Positions 19,139 through 27,624 of a stretch of DNA of 64,000 bases are shown here, in pieces. Made by a program: the position numbers and the translations under genes. The stretch lies in assembly GCA_017409785.1 (NCBI GenBank), contig JAFQSD010000001.1, positions 124,001 to 188,000 on the forward strand, read 5' to 3'. The stretch comes from Bacilli bacterium. Its GTDB lineage: Bacteria > Bacillota_I > Bacilli_A > RF39 > UBA660. How positions within the stretch are numbered: position 1 is the first letter of the stretch; every line of letters begins with the position of its first letter. The notes beneath the pieces are model-generated. The model did not search any database, had not been told where the DNA came from, and worked only from the letters and a program-made list of their open reading frames with translations.

Positions 19139-20227
19139 ATGCATAGAAAACTAGATAAAGTTCTTCTAACAACTGTAATAATTTTAGCTTTATTTGGACT
19201 TATAATGATATATTCAGCATCAAGTATTTGGGCTGAATATAAATTTAATGATAGTTTTCACTATGTAAAATATCAAGGTATCTTTTTATTAGTATCAATA
19301 ATAATTATGTTTCTAATTTCAAAAATTGATTATAGAATTTATTATGAAAAAGCCAATCTAATTTTACTTATATGTATTATATTATTAATACTAGTTCTAA
19401 TACCAGGAATAGGTAGTATTAGAAATGGATCAAGATCATGGTTTGGTATAGGTTCCTTAGGTATTCAACCTAGTGAATTTGCAAAACTAGGTTTAATTAT
19501 TTTTACATCTAAATATTTATCAAATAGTAATAATTATATAAAAAGTTTTAAAACAGGAGTATTTCCAATACTTATGATAACTTTAGTTATCTTTGGGCTG
19601 ATAATGCTTCAGCCCGACTTAGGTACAGGAGTAATATTAGTTATGTCAATTATTTCACTTTTATTTATTGCTGGAGTAAATATGAAATTCTTTATCTTAG
19701 GCGGAATAATAGGAGTAATTGGTGTAATAGTCTTAATTATAATTGCACCATACAGAATGGATAGAATAACATCATTTATTAATCCTTGGAATGATCCGCT
19801 AGGTACAGGATTTCAAATAATTCAAAGTTTATATGCTATAGGTCCAGGTGGCTTACTAGGCACAGGATATTTAAACTCCATACAAAAACATTTTTATTTG
19901 CCTGAGCCACAAACTGACTTTATATTTTCTATAATAGCAGAAGAATTTGGTGTAATGGGAGCAGTAATAGTAGTAGGTTTATTTTCAATAATCTTAATTA
20001 GAGGAATAACTATCTCAACTCATACCAAAGACACCTTCTCAAAGTATTTATCATTTGGAATGCTCTTTCAAATGATGTTTCAAACCTTAATGAACTTAAT
20101 GGTAGTAATAGGAATGATACCAGTAACAGGAGTAACCTTACCATTTTTATCATATGGGGGTAGTTCTTTACTTATATCAATGATAAGTATTGGAATACTA
20201 CTAAATATTTCCAGATATGCAAATTAA
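19139..20227 (+). CDS. ftsW: FtsW/RodA/SpoVE family lipid II glycosyltransferase
   Basis: SEDS-family peptidoglycan glycosyltransferase, 362 residues, about ten membrane segments. Signature stretches: MIYSASS in TM1, RSWFGIGSLGIQPSEFAKL, MLQPDLGTG, YLPEPQTDFIFSIIAEEFG (conserved extracellular loop) and the C-terminal PVTGVTLPFLSYGGSSL. MIYSASS and LPEPQTDFIF favour the FtsW/SpoVE branch over RodA. It presumably pairs with the class B PBP at 11573. ATG follows AGGTGAT closely. Confidence 0.9.
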   Translation: MHRKLDKVLLTTVIILALFGLIMIYSASSIWAEYKFNDSFHYVKYQGIFLLVSIIIMFLISKIDYRIYYEKANLILLICIILLILVLIPGIGSIRNGSRSWFGIGSLGIQPSEFAKLGLIIFTSKYLSNSNNYIKSFKTGVFPILMITLVIFGLIMLQPDLGTGVILVMSIISLLFIAGVNMKFFILGGIIGVIGVIVLIIIAPYRMDRITSFINPWNDPLGTGFQIIQSLYAIGPGGLLGTGYLNSIQKHFYLPEPQTDFIFSIIAEEFGVMGAVIVVGLFSIILIRGITISTHTKDTFSKYLSFGMLFQMMFQTLMNLMVVIGMIPVTGVTLPFLSYGGSSLLISMISIGILLNISRYAN

Positions 20228-20265
20228 AGAAATTTCAGAACTATAGACAATCAAATCAAAAATAA

Positions 20266-20274
20266 TGTTATAAT
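20266..20274 (+). promoter_or_regulatory. extended -10 promoter
   Basis: TGT + TATAAT (20269-20274), with a TAGACA at 20244-20249 at a long 19-bp spacing; precedes the PHP-domain gene. Confidence 0.55.
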
Positions 20275-20294
20275 AAAAGCATAAGGAGTTATAT

Positions 20295-21176
20295 ATGATA
20301 GATTTACATACACATACATGTGTGTCTGATGGAACAGATACACCTAAAGAAATTCTAACTAATGCTGAAACAACAAAATTAGAAATATTATCAATAACTG
20401 ATCATGATACAACTGAAGGATACAAAAATATCAAAGAACTTAGAAAACTTTTTTCTGGAATAATAATTCCAGGTGTTGAACTAAAAGCATTCTATGATGG
20501 TATTCCAGTTGAAATATTAGGTTATGGAATTGAGCCATCAAAAATAAATGTTAATAGAGATAATGTCTTTGAAATGCAAATAGATTGTTTAAATGAATTT
20601 AAAGAACGTGGTCGAAAACTAGGATTAAAGTTTGATGAAAACATTGAAGTATCAAAAACTGACTCTAGAAGAAAATATGCCTCATTTACATTTGCTGATG
20701 AATTATTAAAACATAAAGAAAATGAAAGTATTATTTTATCTATCGGACCAATGTTTACTCAAACAGAATTTTATAGAATTCATGCCAGTAATAAAAAGAG
20801 TATATTTTATTATGATGAAAGTAAGTTTGGAATATCTATTGAAGAAGCAATTGATATGGTTCACAATGCTGGTGGATTAGCATTCCTTGCTCATCCACTA
20901 TTGTATCCTTATGATAAAGATAAGTTTGAAGCTGTAGAAGATATAATAAAAAAATATGACTTAGACGGAATAGAAGTAGAATATCCATTATTTTCAGAAC
21001 CAGACAGAAATAAATTAAAAGAGTTGGCCAAGAAATATAATAAGTACACATCCGGCGGAACTGATTATCACGCTAAGAATAAGCCTAATATAGAATTAGG
21101 AACTGGAATAAATAACAATATGAATTTAGATAAAACACTTATTGAAGACTGGTTAGATAAAGTAACAACTATTTAG
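20295..21176 (+). CDS. PHP-domain phosphoesterase (RNase AM / nucleoside-bisphosphate phosphatase type)
   Basis: 293 residues, soluble. The PHP metal-site motifs are visible: DLHTHTCVSDGTDTP at the N-terminus, SITDHDTTEG near residue 35, a later AFLAHPLLYP and SGGTDYHAKNKP at the C-terminus. The closest known type is the TrpH/YciV group, which hydrolyses 3',5'-nucleotides or trims RNA 5' ends; the exact substrate cannot be decided from sequence. The following acetyltransferase gene starts 11 nt downstream, indicating an operon. Ribosome binding site AAGGAG. Confidence 0.85.
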   Translation: MIDLHTHTCVSDGTDTPKEILTNAETTKLEILSITDHDTTEGYKNIKELRKLFSGIIIPGVELKAFYDGIPVEILGYGIEPSKINVNRDNVFEMQIDCLNEFKERGRKLGLKFDENIEVSKTDSRRKYASFTFADELLKHKENESIILSIGPMFTQTEFYRIHASNKKSIFYYDESKFGISIEEAIDMVHNAGGLAFLAHPLLYPYDKDKFEAVEDIIKKYDLDGIEVEYPLFSEPDRNKLKELAKKYNKYTSGGTDYHAKNKPNIELGTGINNNMNLDKTLIEDWLDKVTTI

Positions 21177-21186
21177 AGGTGATAAT

Positions 21187-21693
21187 ATGAATATAGAATT
21201 AAAATCATTACTTTTAACAAGATATAATCCAGATAAGCATTTAGCATTAAAAGAAGAATTGGAAAGTGGAGAATCCCACTCTGACTTTATTCATCAAGTA
21301 GGAGAGCGTCTAGAAACATCTAAAGATAATGATAGAACTATTTATCAAAGTGCCTTTGTTGTAGAAGATTTAGGTACTCCAGTAGGATATTTATTTATCT
21401 CAAGTATGGTTCGTGATGAAGTATTCTTAGAATATGCAGTTTTAAAAGAAGAAAGAGGTAAAGGATATGGTAGTGACATTGTTAGAGAAACAACTGACTA
21501 CTTATTCCAAAATCATAATATTAGAAGCATTAGATTAGATATCGACCCAAGCAATAAAAATAGTATTAATGCTGCAGAAGCAGCAGGATACTCGGTTGAT
21601 GAAGAAGAATTTGCCTCACGTAATTTTACTGGAAGAATGCAATTTGTAAAAGATAGTGAATATTACGTATCAAAACGTAGATCTGGTAAATAA
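21187..21693 (+). CDS. GNAT family N-acetyltransferase
   Basis: 168 residues. Central acetyl-CoA binding motif [27 protein letters not shown], followed by the beta5/alpha4 segment [23 protein letters not shown] typical of GNAT enzymes. N-terminal sequence resembles the group acting on amino acids or protein N-termini, but the acceptor is unknown. Likely co-transcribed with the PHP gene. Ribosome binding site AGAGGTGAT. Confidence 0.85.
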   Translation: MNIELKSLLLTRYNPDKHLALKEELESGESHSDFIHQVGERLETSKDNDRTIYQSAFVVEDLGTPVGYLFISSMVRDEVFLEYAVLKEERGKGYGSDIVRETTDYLFQNHNIRSIRLDIDPSNKNSINAAEAAGYSVDEEEFASRNFTGRMQFVKDSEYYVSKRRSGK

Positions 21694-21702
21694 TTTGCAA
21701 AT

Positions 21703-21738
21703 TTTTAGTTGCATACTAAAAATGCAACTAAAAGTTGC
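21703..21738. promoter_or_regulatory. inverted repeat upstream of XRE regulator
   Basis: TTTTAGTTGCAT (21703-21714) is the exact reverse complement of ATGCAACTAAAA (21722-21733) across 7 nt. A third element makes an alternative hairpin GCAAC (21724-21728)/GTTGC (21734-21738). It could be the operator of the downstream XRE protein, a terminator of the GNAT gene (no T run, so less likely), or a leader switch. Confidence 0.55.
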
Positions 21739-21793
21739 TATAAAAATAATTAATAATATTATAGACTTAATGCACGAAGGAGGAAATAGTCTA

Positions 21794-22702
21794 ATGAAGT
21801 TCGGAGATAATTTAAAATTAATTAGAAAAAATAAAAAAATGTCACAAGAAGAATTAGCAGAAAAAGTAAATGTTTCTAGACAAAGTGTTAGCAAGTGGGA
21901 AACAGGTGAAGCCCACCCAGAAATGAATAACATTTTAGAACTATGCAAAATATTTAATTGTAAGATTAATGATTTAGTTCATGAAGATATGAGTGATATT
22001 TCTTCATTAGATGAAGAGATAGTTATGAAAGTAGCTAAATTAAATGAGAAAAAACAAAAACAAGTAAAAGCATTAAGTCATACAATAAGTTTAATAGGAA
22101 TGATTGGAAGTATAGTTCTTAAAGTTGCAATAGCATTTGTTGCTGCATCAATGATACTTATGCCATATATAGCAGCAAACATCAAAGTAACAGAAGATAA
22201 AGTAACTATTACTAATGATAATATTAAAGTAATCGATAACAAAACAATAACTCTATATGGAATTGCAACAATAGGAGTAGATGAAGAAGTATCAGAAGAA
22301 CAACTTCTTGAGATATTTGATAATCATTCTAAAACAGAATTACTAATAATATTTGAACTAGGTTCAGTTGTTTTAATTGCATCACTAGTATTAACAATCA
22401 TTGTTTTAAATAATGTTCAAAAACTATTTAAAAACATTGAAGATGGTGATACACCATTCACTTTAGATAATGTAAGTATTATTAAAAAAATATCATATTA
22501 TCTAATTGCAGCTATATTAGTAATGCCAATTTCAGATATATTAATTAATCAAATAATTGCTCAAAATGAAACATCATTTATTGACTTAATGACAATTCTA
22601 GAAATTCTAATTATCTTTAGTATGTCATATATTTTTGAATATGGTTATGAAATACAAAAAGATTCAAAAGGAATTATGTATAATGAAAAAGAAGCAGAGT
22701 AA
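21794..22702 (+). CDS. XRE-family transcriptional regulator with membrane domain (DUF2975-like)
   Basis: 303 residues. N-terminal helix-turn-helix of the Cro/CI type (residues 1-65: [36 protein letters not shown]), then a linker and four hydrophobic segments (about 95-120, 180-205, 235-260 and 275-295) resembling the DUF2975 membrane domain. Such proteins are membrane-tethered regulators whose signals are mostly unknown. Start is ATG 21794, 7 nt after the strong AAGGAGGAA; the longer reading frame upstream crosses an inverted repeat and is unlikely to be translated. The inverted repeat immediately upstream may be its own operator. Confidence 0.82.
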   Translation: MKFGDNLKLIRKNKKMSQEELAEKVNVSRQSVSKWETGEAHPEMNNILELCKIFNCKINDLVHEDMSDISSLDEEIVMKVAKLNEKKQKQVKALSHTISLIGMIGSIVLKVAIAFVAASMILMPYIAANIKVTEDKVTITNDNIKVIDNKTITLYGIATIGVDEEVSEEQLLEIFDNHSKTELLIIFELGSVVLIASLVLTIIVLNNVQKLFKNIEDGDTPFTLDNVSIIKKISYYLIAAILVMPISDILINQIIAQNETSFIDLMTILEILIIFSMSYIFEYGYEIQKDSKGIMYNEKEAE

Positions 22703-22714
22703 TCTGCTTTTTTT
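22692..22714 (+). terminator. intrinsic terminator
   Basis: AAGCAGA-GTAA-TCTGCTT (22692-22709) then T tract. The stop codon TAA of the XRE gene is inside the tetraloop. Confidence 0.88.
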
Positions 22715-22746
22715 ATGATATAATTAGATAAAATAGGAGAGTAGTT

Positions 22747-23565
22747 ATGAATAAAGAATTAATTATAAAAAAGGCTAAAGAAAAATTTACTGGAGAACTT
22801 TTAGATATTGTCTTAAAACAAATAGATACTTATTTTGAATTAAAAGATTCTACCTATCAAGTAAATCATAATTATAAAGTGAATGACCAAGTAGTTTTAA
22901 ATAAAAATAATTTACTACATGGTATTGGTAAACATATAGATTTAATTGAAATGTTTTCAAAAAGAGGTATAACAAGCCCTGATTTCTTTGATACAAGCAT
23001 TAATCATGCCTTTAGTTATACCGCAGCGTTCTGGAACGTAAAAGGAGAAATTTCTCTCCAAGAATATATTGAAAATTATAGTGGAATTGTTGCAAAAGTA
23101 AATGATGAATATTGGCAAGTTCCATATAAACATTTAGATGAATTTGTAGAAGTTTTAAAAGACGTTGATCACTGGTCTTGGACAGCTGAATCATCTATGG
23201 AAATAAGATTTATGCCCTCACTTGCCAAGAACATAAATCAAGTGGCATTTATTGTAAATACAGAACATGAATTAACACAACGATTAAGACAAAATAGTGT
23301 TTTCAAAGAACCATTTAATAAAGAGTATGCCTATGAATTTTTAACAAACAATTCTAATAGTAAAGAGAAATTCCTAAAAGAAGGATTTAAAGAAGATTTC
23401 TTCTTACGTGCAGATTACTTAATATTTGGTTTACCAGCTAATACTATTGAGGGTATATTAGTTGGAAGAGAAGTTGAAAATAATCAACAACACCTAACTA
23501 CATTAAAAACTCTATTCCCAAATTGTTATATTTGTAACTTAGATGGAAAAGTCATTAAAGAATAA
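22747..23565 (+). CDS. hypothetical soluble protein, possible ADP-ribosyltransferase-like fold
   Basis: 272 residues, no membrane segment. Not firmly recognised. It has a NLLHGIGKHIDLIEMFSKRGITSPDFF segment, a Trp-rich middle (DVDHWSWTAESS) and an ending DYLIFGLPANTIEGILVGREVEN...LFPNCYICNLDGKVI. The early LLHG, the RGI(T/L)S spacing and the closing P..IEGI(L/V)V...LFP...I.N.DG pattern remind me of ADP-ribosyltransferase-fold proteins, but the match is weak and no catalytic triad can be named. Monocistronic between two terminators. Ribosome binding site AGGAGAG. Confidence 0.5.
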   Translation: MNKELIIKKAKEKFTGELLDIVLKQIDTYFELKDSTYQVNHNYKVNDQVVLNKNNLLHGIGKHIDLIEMFSKRGITSPDFFDTSINHAFSYTAAFWNVKGEISLQEYIENYSGIVAKVNDEYWQVPYKHLDEFVEVLKDVDHWSWTAESSMEIRFMPSLAKNINQVAFIVNTEHELTQRLRQNSVFKEPFNKEYAYEFLTNNSNSKEKFLKEGFKEDFFLRADYLIFGLPANTIEGILVGREVENNQQHLTTLKTLFPNCYICNLDGKVIKE

Positions 23566-23595
23566 AAGTTTATTTCAAAAATAAACTTTTTTATT
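23564..23595 (+). terminator. intrinsic terminator
   Basis: AAAAGTTTATTT-CAA-AAATAAACTTTT (23564-23590) with T tract, overlapping the stop codon of the preceding gene. Confidence 0.9.
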
Positions 23596-23648
23596 TTCTT
23601 CAATACTTTTATGATATACTTAAATTAATAATAAGGAAGGAGTAAAAT

Positions 23649-25010
23649 ATGTTAAATAAAATATTTAAATTAAAAGATAATAAAACAACAGTTGCAACAG
23701 AATTAATTGCAGGTTTAACTACATTTATGGCAATGTCCTATATTATTTTCGTAAACCCTGCAATTTTATCTCAAACAGGAATGGACTATAATTCAGTTTA
23801 TGTTGCAACAATTCTAGCATCAATGATTGGAACATTTATCTTAGGTGTAGTTGCTAATGTTCCATATGTTCAAAGTGCCGGACTTGGCTTAAATGCCTTG
23901 TTTACTTATACTATTTGTGGAACTATGGGCTTTACTTGGCAACAAGCTCTAGCTATGGTTTTTATCTGTGGAGTAATTAATGTTTTAATAACTCTAACAA
24001 GTGTAAGAAAAAAGGTAATTAAAGCCATACCTCCATTTATGCAAGATGCAATCACAGTAGGAATTGGTTTATTTATAACATATATTGGAGTAAAAAGTGC
24101 CGGATTAATTGAATTTGCAGTTTCAGCTGTAAATAATGGTGTGGCAAACGCAGCAGACGTTGTGCCACAACTAGCAACATTCTCCACAAAAGAAATAATA
24201 CTTGCAGTAATAGGTATTATCATAACTGCAATATTAGTATCTAAAAAAGTAAAAAATTCATATTTATTATCAATTATCATAACTACAATAATTGGTCTAT
24301 TCATAGGAGTAACTGAATTACCAGATTTCGCAAATTATTCAGTAATTCCATCAATAAAATCAACTTTCTTACAATTAGACTTTGCCGGATTATTTACTGC
24401 TAAAGCAGGACTTATTGTAATATTTATGACAATCTTTACTTTAATTATTTCTGATTTATTTGATACAATTGGTACATTTATTGGTACTGGTAAAAAATCA
24501 GGAATCTTTAAATTAGATGAAGAAGGTAATATGCCAAAGAATTTAGAAAAAGCTCTAGTATGCGATTCCTCAACAACAATCATTGGTTCATTACTTGGAA
24601 CATCAAATGTAACTACATATGTAGAAAGTAGTGTAGGAATTGATGCTGGAGGAAGAACAGGACTAACAGCAGTATCAGCAGCATTATGTTTTGGTATTTC
24701 CCTTTTCTTAGCACCAATAGTTGCATGCGTACCAATGGCTGCAATTGCTCCAATTCTAATCTTTGTAGGAATTTCTATGATTGAAAACATTGTTAAAATA
24801 GATTGGAAAGACATGTTAATGGCAATACCTGCATTCTTTATAATTGTAATGATGCCATTATCATATTCCATCACAACAGGTATTCAATTTGGATTTATTC
24901 TTTATGTAGTAGTTAATTTAGTAAATAAAAAAGGAAAAGAAGTTTCCCCAATTATTTATGTATTTACGATTCTCTTTATAATAGATTTTATTTATAAAGC
25001 TCTAAGTTAA
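23649..25010 (+). CDS. NCS2 family purine permease (AzgA/PbuG type)
   Basis: 453 residues with about 12-14 membrane segments; imports adenine, guanine or hypoxanthine by proton symport. AzgA-type signatures: KTTVATELIAGLTTFMAMSYIIFVNPAILSQTG at the N-terminus, SAGLGLNALFTYTI, and DLFDTIGTFIGTGKKSG with CDSSTTIIGSLLGTSNVTTYVESSVGI in the central half. Those Asp and Thr-rich loops belong to the purine-binding region. No purine riboswitch is visible in the 83-bp upstream gap. Monocistronic. Ribosome binding site AAGGAAGGAG. Confidence 0.92.
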   Translation: MLNKIFKLKDNKTTVATELIAGLTTFMAMSYIIFVNPAILSQTGMDYNSVYVATILASMIGTFILGVVANVPYVQSAGLGLNALFTYTICGTMGFTWQQALAMVFICGVINVLITLTSVRKKVIKAIPPFMQDAITVGIGLFITYIGVKSAGLIEFAVSAVNNGVANAADVVPQLATFSTKEIILAVIGIIITAILVSKKVKNSYLLSIIITTIIGLFIGVTELPDFANYSVIPSIKSTFLQLDFAGLFTAKAGLIVIFMTIFTLIISDLFDTIGTFIGTGKKSGIFKLDEEGNMPKNLEKALVCDSSTTIIGSLLGTSNVTTYVESSVGIDAGGRTGLTAVSAALCFGISLFLAPIVACVPMAAIAPILIFVGISMIENIVKIDWKDMLMAIPAFFIIVMMPLSYSITTGIQFGFILYVVVNLVNKKGKEVSPIIYVFTILFIIDFIYKALS

Positions 25011-25037
25011 AAATATCAAGTAATTGATATTTTTTTC
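25011..25037 (+). terminator. intrinsic terminator
   Basis: AAATATCAA-GTAA-TTGATATTT (25011-25032) plus T tract, following the purine permease. Confidence 0.9.
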
Positions 25038-25053
25038 TTTCTCACTAAAAGTA

Positions 25054-25062
25054 TGGTATAAT
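25054..25062 (+). promoter_or_regulatory. extended -10 promoter
   Basis: TGG + TATAAT (25057-25062), 25 bp before the MBL hydrolase start; rules out the longer in-frame start at 25024. Confidence 0.6.
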
Positions 25063-25086
25063 GTAAGGACCGAAAGAGGTGAGAGT

Positions 25087-25740
25087 ATGGAAAAAGTTAT
25101 TGATAATATCCATTTCAAAAGAATTGGATACTTTAATTTATATTTAATTAAAGGTACAACTGGAGATATCTTAATAGATACAGGTTTTATCTGTATGAAG
25201 AAAAAATTGAAAAGATGGTTAGATAAACATAATGTAAAATTAATAATTTTAACTCATGCTCACATCGATCATATTTGGAATGTTGCATATTTAAAAAAAC
25301 TATATAATTGCGAAGTAGCAATTTTTAAAGATGACTTAAAAAATATTGATAATAGTATTATTAATTCTAAACCTCTAAACAATAAATGTATTTTATGGAC
25401 TAAATTATTAAATAAATGTATGAAAACATTTGTGGCCAAACCCTTTAAAGTAGATTATCTTCTTAAAGATAAAGAACAAATTAATAAATATGGAATTAAC
25501 TTAAAAATACATCACCTACCAGGCCACACTAAAGGTGGAATAGCTATTTCTTATGATGATTGTTTATTTGTTGGTGATGCCTTAGTCAACAGATTTAAAG
25601 TAACCCCAGCATATCAAAATCAAAATACCAAACAAGCTCTAAAAAGTGTCGAGAAAATAAAAAAATTAAAGCCAAGAATAACTTTCTTAGGACATGATAA
25701 AGAAGTTCCATTAGAAAAATTATTAAACGATCTAAAATAA
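25087..25740 (+). CDS. MBL-fold metallo-hydrolase
   Basis: 217 residues. Zinc-binding motif HAHIDH (LTHAHIDHIWNV), then HHLPGHTKGGIAISYDDCLFVGDALV, and a terminal FLGHDKEVPL, giving the metal ligands of a glyoxalase II/beta-lactamase-like hydrolase. The substrate cannot be inferred; single-domain members of this type often hydrolyse thioesters or phosphodiesters. Start chosen at ATG 25087 after AGAGGTGAGAG. Monocistronic by its own extended -10 promoter. Confidence 0.85.
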   Translation: MEKVIDNIHFKRIGYFNLYLIKGTTGDILIDTGFICMKKKLKRWLDKHNVKLIILTHAHIDHIWNVAYLKKLYNCEVAIFKDDLKNIDNSIINSKPLNNKCILWTKLLNKCMKTFVAKPFKVDYLLKDKEQINKYGINLKIHHLPGHTKGGIAISYDDCLFVGDALVNRFKVTPAYQNQNTKQALKSVEKIKKLKPRITFLGHDKEVPLEKLLNDLK

Positions 25741-25747
25741 ACGTCTA

Positions 25748-25776
25748 TTGACAAAAACTAAAATTAATTATATTCT
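25748..25776 (+). promoter_or_regulatory. promoter of the leader peptide
   Basis: TTGACA (25748-25753), 17-bp spacer, TATTCT (25771-25776). Predicted start near 25783, directly in front of the AAGAAGGAG ribosome binding site. Confidence 0.65.
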
Positions 25777-25800
25777 TAAACCAAGAAGGAGAATAAAATT

Positions 25801-25860
25801 ATGAATAAATATTCTAATAACTTAAGAAGACGTTTACGACGACGCTTGGGGATGAAGTAA
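25801..25860 (+). CDS. 19-residue arginine-rich leader-like peptide
   Basis: Small open reading frame encoding MNKYSNNLRRRLRRRLGMK, stop TAA at 25858-25860. It has a strong AAGAAGGAG ribosome binding site 6-7 nt upstream and a consensus -35 promoter. Six arginines, encoded AGA AGA CGT - CGA CGA CGC, form two RRR runs separated by Leu. A long hairpin starts at the stop codon and a terminator follows, then the M20 peptidase gene. The layout is that of a leader peptide for attenuation (by arginine supply or by drug-induced stalling at R-L-R motifs), but an independent small peptide gene is equally possible. Confidence 0.6.
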   Translation: MNKYSNNLRRRLRRRLGMK

Positions 25861-25903
25861 TAACTTCGGATACAAGCGGTTTTACAGTGGCTTGTATCGT
25901 TAT
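25860..25903 (+). promoter_or_regulatory. hairpin directly after the leader peptide stop
   Basis: GATACAAGC (25869-25877) pairs perfectly with GCTTGTATC (25890-25898) across 12 nt, and ATAAC (25860-25864) with GTTAT (25899-25903) extends it past a 4-nt bulge. CGCTTG (25843-25848, inside the Arg/Leu codons) can pair with CAAGCG (25873-25878) instead, an alternative that would break this hairpin. Confidence 0.6.
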
Positions 25904-25931
25904 AGAATATTTTAATAATAAATAAACCTAT

Positions 25932-25961
25932 AATCTATGCAAGCCCTGCATAGATTTTTTT
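25932..25961 (+). terminator. intrinsic terminator between leader peptide and M20 gene
   Basis: AATCTATGCA-AGCCC-TGCATAGATT (25932-25956) then T tract to 25961. It lies 21 bp before the M20 reading frame, so either it ends a separate small transcript or it is a regulated terminator. Confidence 0.85.
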
Positions 25962-25981
25962 AATGAAAGAAGGAAAGTAAA

Positions 25982-27032
25982 ATGAAAGAAAAAATAACAA
26001 ATGAAATATTAAATAATACATGTAAATTAATTAAATATAAAACAATAAAAGAAAACTATCAAGAATTTGATAAAGCTTATGAATTTATCAAAAAACAACT
26101 AAAAAAATATCATATTAAGGAATATATAATTAATAATTATAAAAACTTAGTAATCTCAAATACTATAGACACAAATCTAGATATAATAATTTGTGCTCAT
26201 CTAGATGTAGTACCTGCAGAAAGTTATATACCCCGTTGTCTTAGATAATGAATTATACGGTAGGGGATCAATTGATATGAAAGGACAACTTTCTACAATT
26301 ATTTCACTTTTAAAACACAACAATACAAGTAAAAAAATAGCTTTTATAATTACAAGTGATGAAGAAATAGGCGGCTACTGCTGTAAAGAAATATTAAAAG
26401 ATTATAATGCTAATCTAGCTGTTATTCCTGATGCTTCTTCTAACTTTAATTTAGTAGTTGAAGAAAAAGGCTTACTTCAGTTAGAACTAACTGCCTATGG
26501 AACAACAGCTCATGCATCAGAACCATATAAAGGAGATAATGCTATTTTAAAACTAATTAATCTTTATAATGAACTATTAGAAATATACCCAATGCCAAAA
26601 CATAATGAATTTAAAACAACAATAAATTTATCAAAACTAAATGGTGGCACAGCCACAAATATGGTACCTGGACTTGCTACTATGACTTTAGATATTAGGT
26701 TTGAAAAAAGCGATTCAGTAGAGTCAATACTAAATAATATTTACAAATTAAAAAAAGATATAAAACTAAAAGTATTAGACCAAGGTCCAGTTTTTCAAGT
26801 AAATGAACAATTACCAATAATGCAAGAATTTATAAATAATGCCGAAAAAGTATTAACAGAAAAAATTATTATTGAAAAATGTGTAGCAACATCAGATGCT
26901 ATTTACTTTAGTGAAAAAAACATTCCAACTATTTTAATGAATCCCAAAGGTGCCTATTGGCATGGGCCGAATGAATATGTAGAAATTGAAAGTTTATATA
27001 CTTTATATGAAATCTTCAAGACATTACTTTAA
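25982..27032 (+). pseudogene. M20 family metallopeptidase/deacylase, interrupted by a +1 frameshift
   Basis: Two adjacent reading frames (25982-26248 and the frame of 26277-27032) join into one protein of about 349 residues, normal for the ArgE/DapE/dipeptidase M20 family. Metal-site motifs: HLDVVPA before the break; after it YGRGSIDMKGQ, SDEEIGG, PDASS and a terminal WHGPNEYVEIESL. The join is at 26231-26234, where a run of four C (codon CCC then C) takes the place of three. Removing one C restores I-P-V-V-L-D-N-E-L-Y-G-R-G, the expected family sequence. Causes could be a real inactivating mutation, a sequencing/assembly error, or +1 frameshifting at CCC-C. Sits downstream of the Arg-rich leader peptide and its terminator. 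Confidence 0.78.
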
Positions 27033-27037
27033 CTAAA

Positions 27038-27046
27038 TGTTATAAT
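27038..27046 (+). promoter_or_regulatory. extended -10 promoter
   Basis: TGT + TATAAT (27041-27046), 17 bp before the next start codon, giving an almost leaderless message with AATAGGTGAT as ribosome binding site. Confidence 0.55.
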
Positions 27047-27062
27047 TGTAATAGGTGATAAT

Positions 27063-27623
27063 ATGAAATATGAAGATATAACTACGCCACAAGAACTTTT
27101 AGAGTGGATGTATAACATTACTTATGGTTATCAAGGTAAAACCAAACTCTATAAATATGATGATGAAAATTTTGATGAAGACTGGTTTGATGAATATATA
27201 TTGGAAGAGCCAACATCTTTAATAAAAACAAAAGTAGGAAATTGTTGGGATCAAACTGAACTTGAAAGGTATTGGTTTACATCACACAACTACAAAGTAA
27301 AAACAATATATGAAATGGTAAATTTACCATATGAGAATCCTTATCCAACTCATTCGTTTTTAATTTATCAAGATGAAAATAATAATTGGAATTGGTTTGA
27401 AAACTCAGACTTTAATAATAGAGGAATTCATACTAAACAAACAGAAAAAGAACTTATTGAATATCAATTAACTAAATATAAAAAATTCTTACAAACATTT
27501 AATATATCTTCTACTGAATTAGAAAAAATAGTCATTAAAGAATTTGAAAAACCAAAAGCAAACTGTTCAGCCGAAGAATATATAAATCATGTATTAAATT
27601 CAAAAGATTATAAAGGAGAGTAA
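27063..27623 (+). CDS. transglutaminase-like fold protein, cytoplasmic
   Basis: 186 residues, acidic, no signal peptide. The stretch KTKVGNCWDQTELERYWF contains a likely catalytic Cys at a helix start; YPTHSFLIYQDENNNWNWFENSDF supplies a His and a following acidic or Asn residue in beta strands. Together this is the Cys-His-(Asp/Asn) arrangement of transglutaminase-like or papain-like proteins. Function unknown. It is the third such gene in the window. It precedes an unassigned gene by 1 nt and a zinc oligopeptidase further on, so an operon for peptide processing is possible. Confidence 0.6.
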   Translation: MKYEDITTPQELLEWMYNITYGYQGKTKLYKYDDENFDEDWFDEYILEEPTSLIKTKVGNCWDQTELERYWFTSHNYKVKTIYEMVNLPYENPYPTHSFLIYQDENNNWNWFENSDFNNRGIHTKQTEKELIEYQLTKYKKFLQTFNISSTELEKIVIKEFEKPKANCSAEEYINHVLNSKDYKGE

Positions 27624-27624
27624 C

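Noticed and set aside
23566-23648. Purine riboswitch before the NCS2 permease
   Set aside because: The gap is 83 bp and is taken up by the previous terminator, a promoter-like AT stretch and a ribosome binding site. No paired aptamer elements are seen.
24335-24874. 179-codon minus-strand reading frame inside the purine permease
   Set aside because: Antisense shadow of a membrane-protein gene without ribosome binding site; strong family match exists on the + strand.
25801-25860. The Arg-rich small frame as ribosomal protein L34
   Set aside because: L34 is about 44 residues with a conserved K-R-T-(Y/F)-Q-P start; this frame is 19 codons and lacks it.
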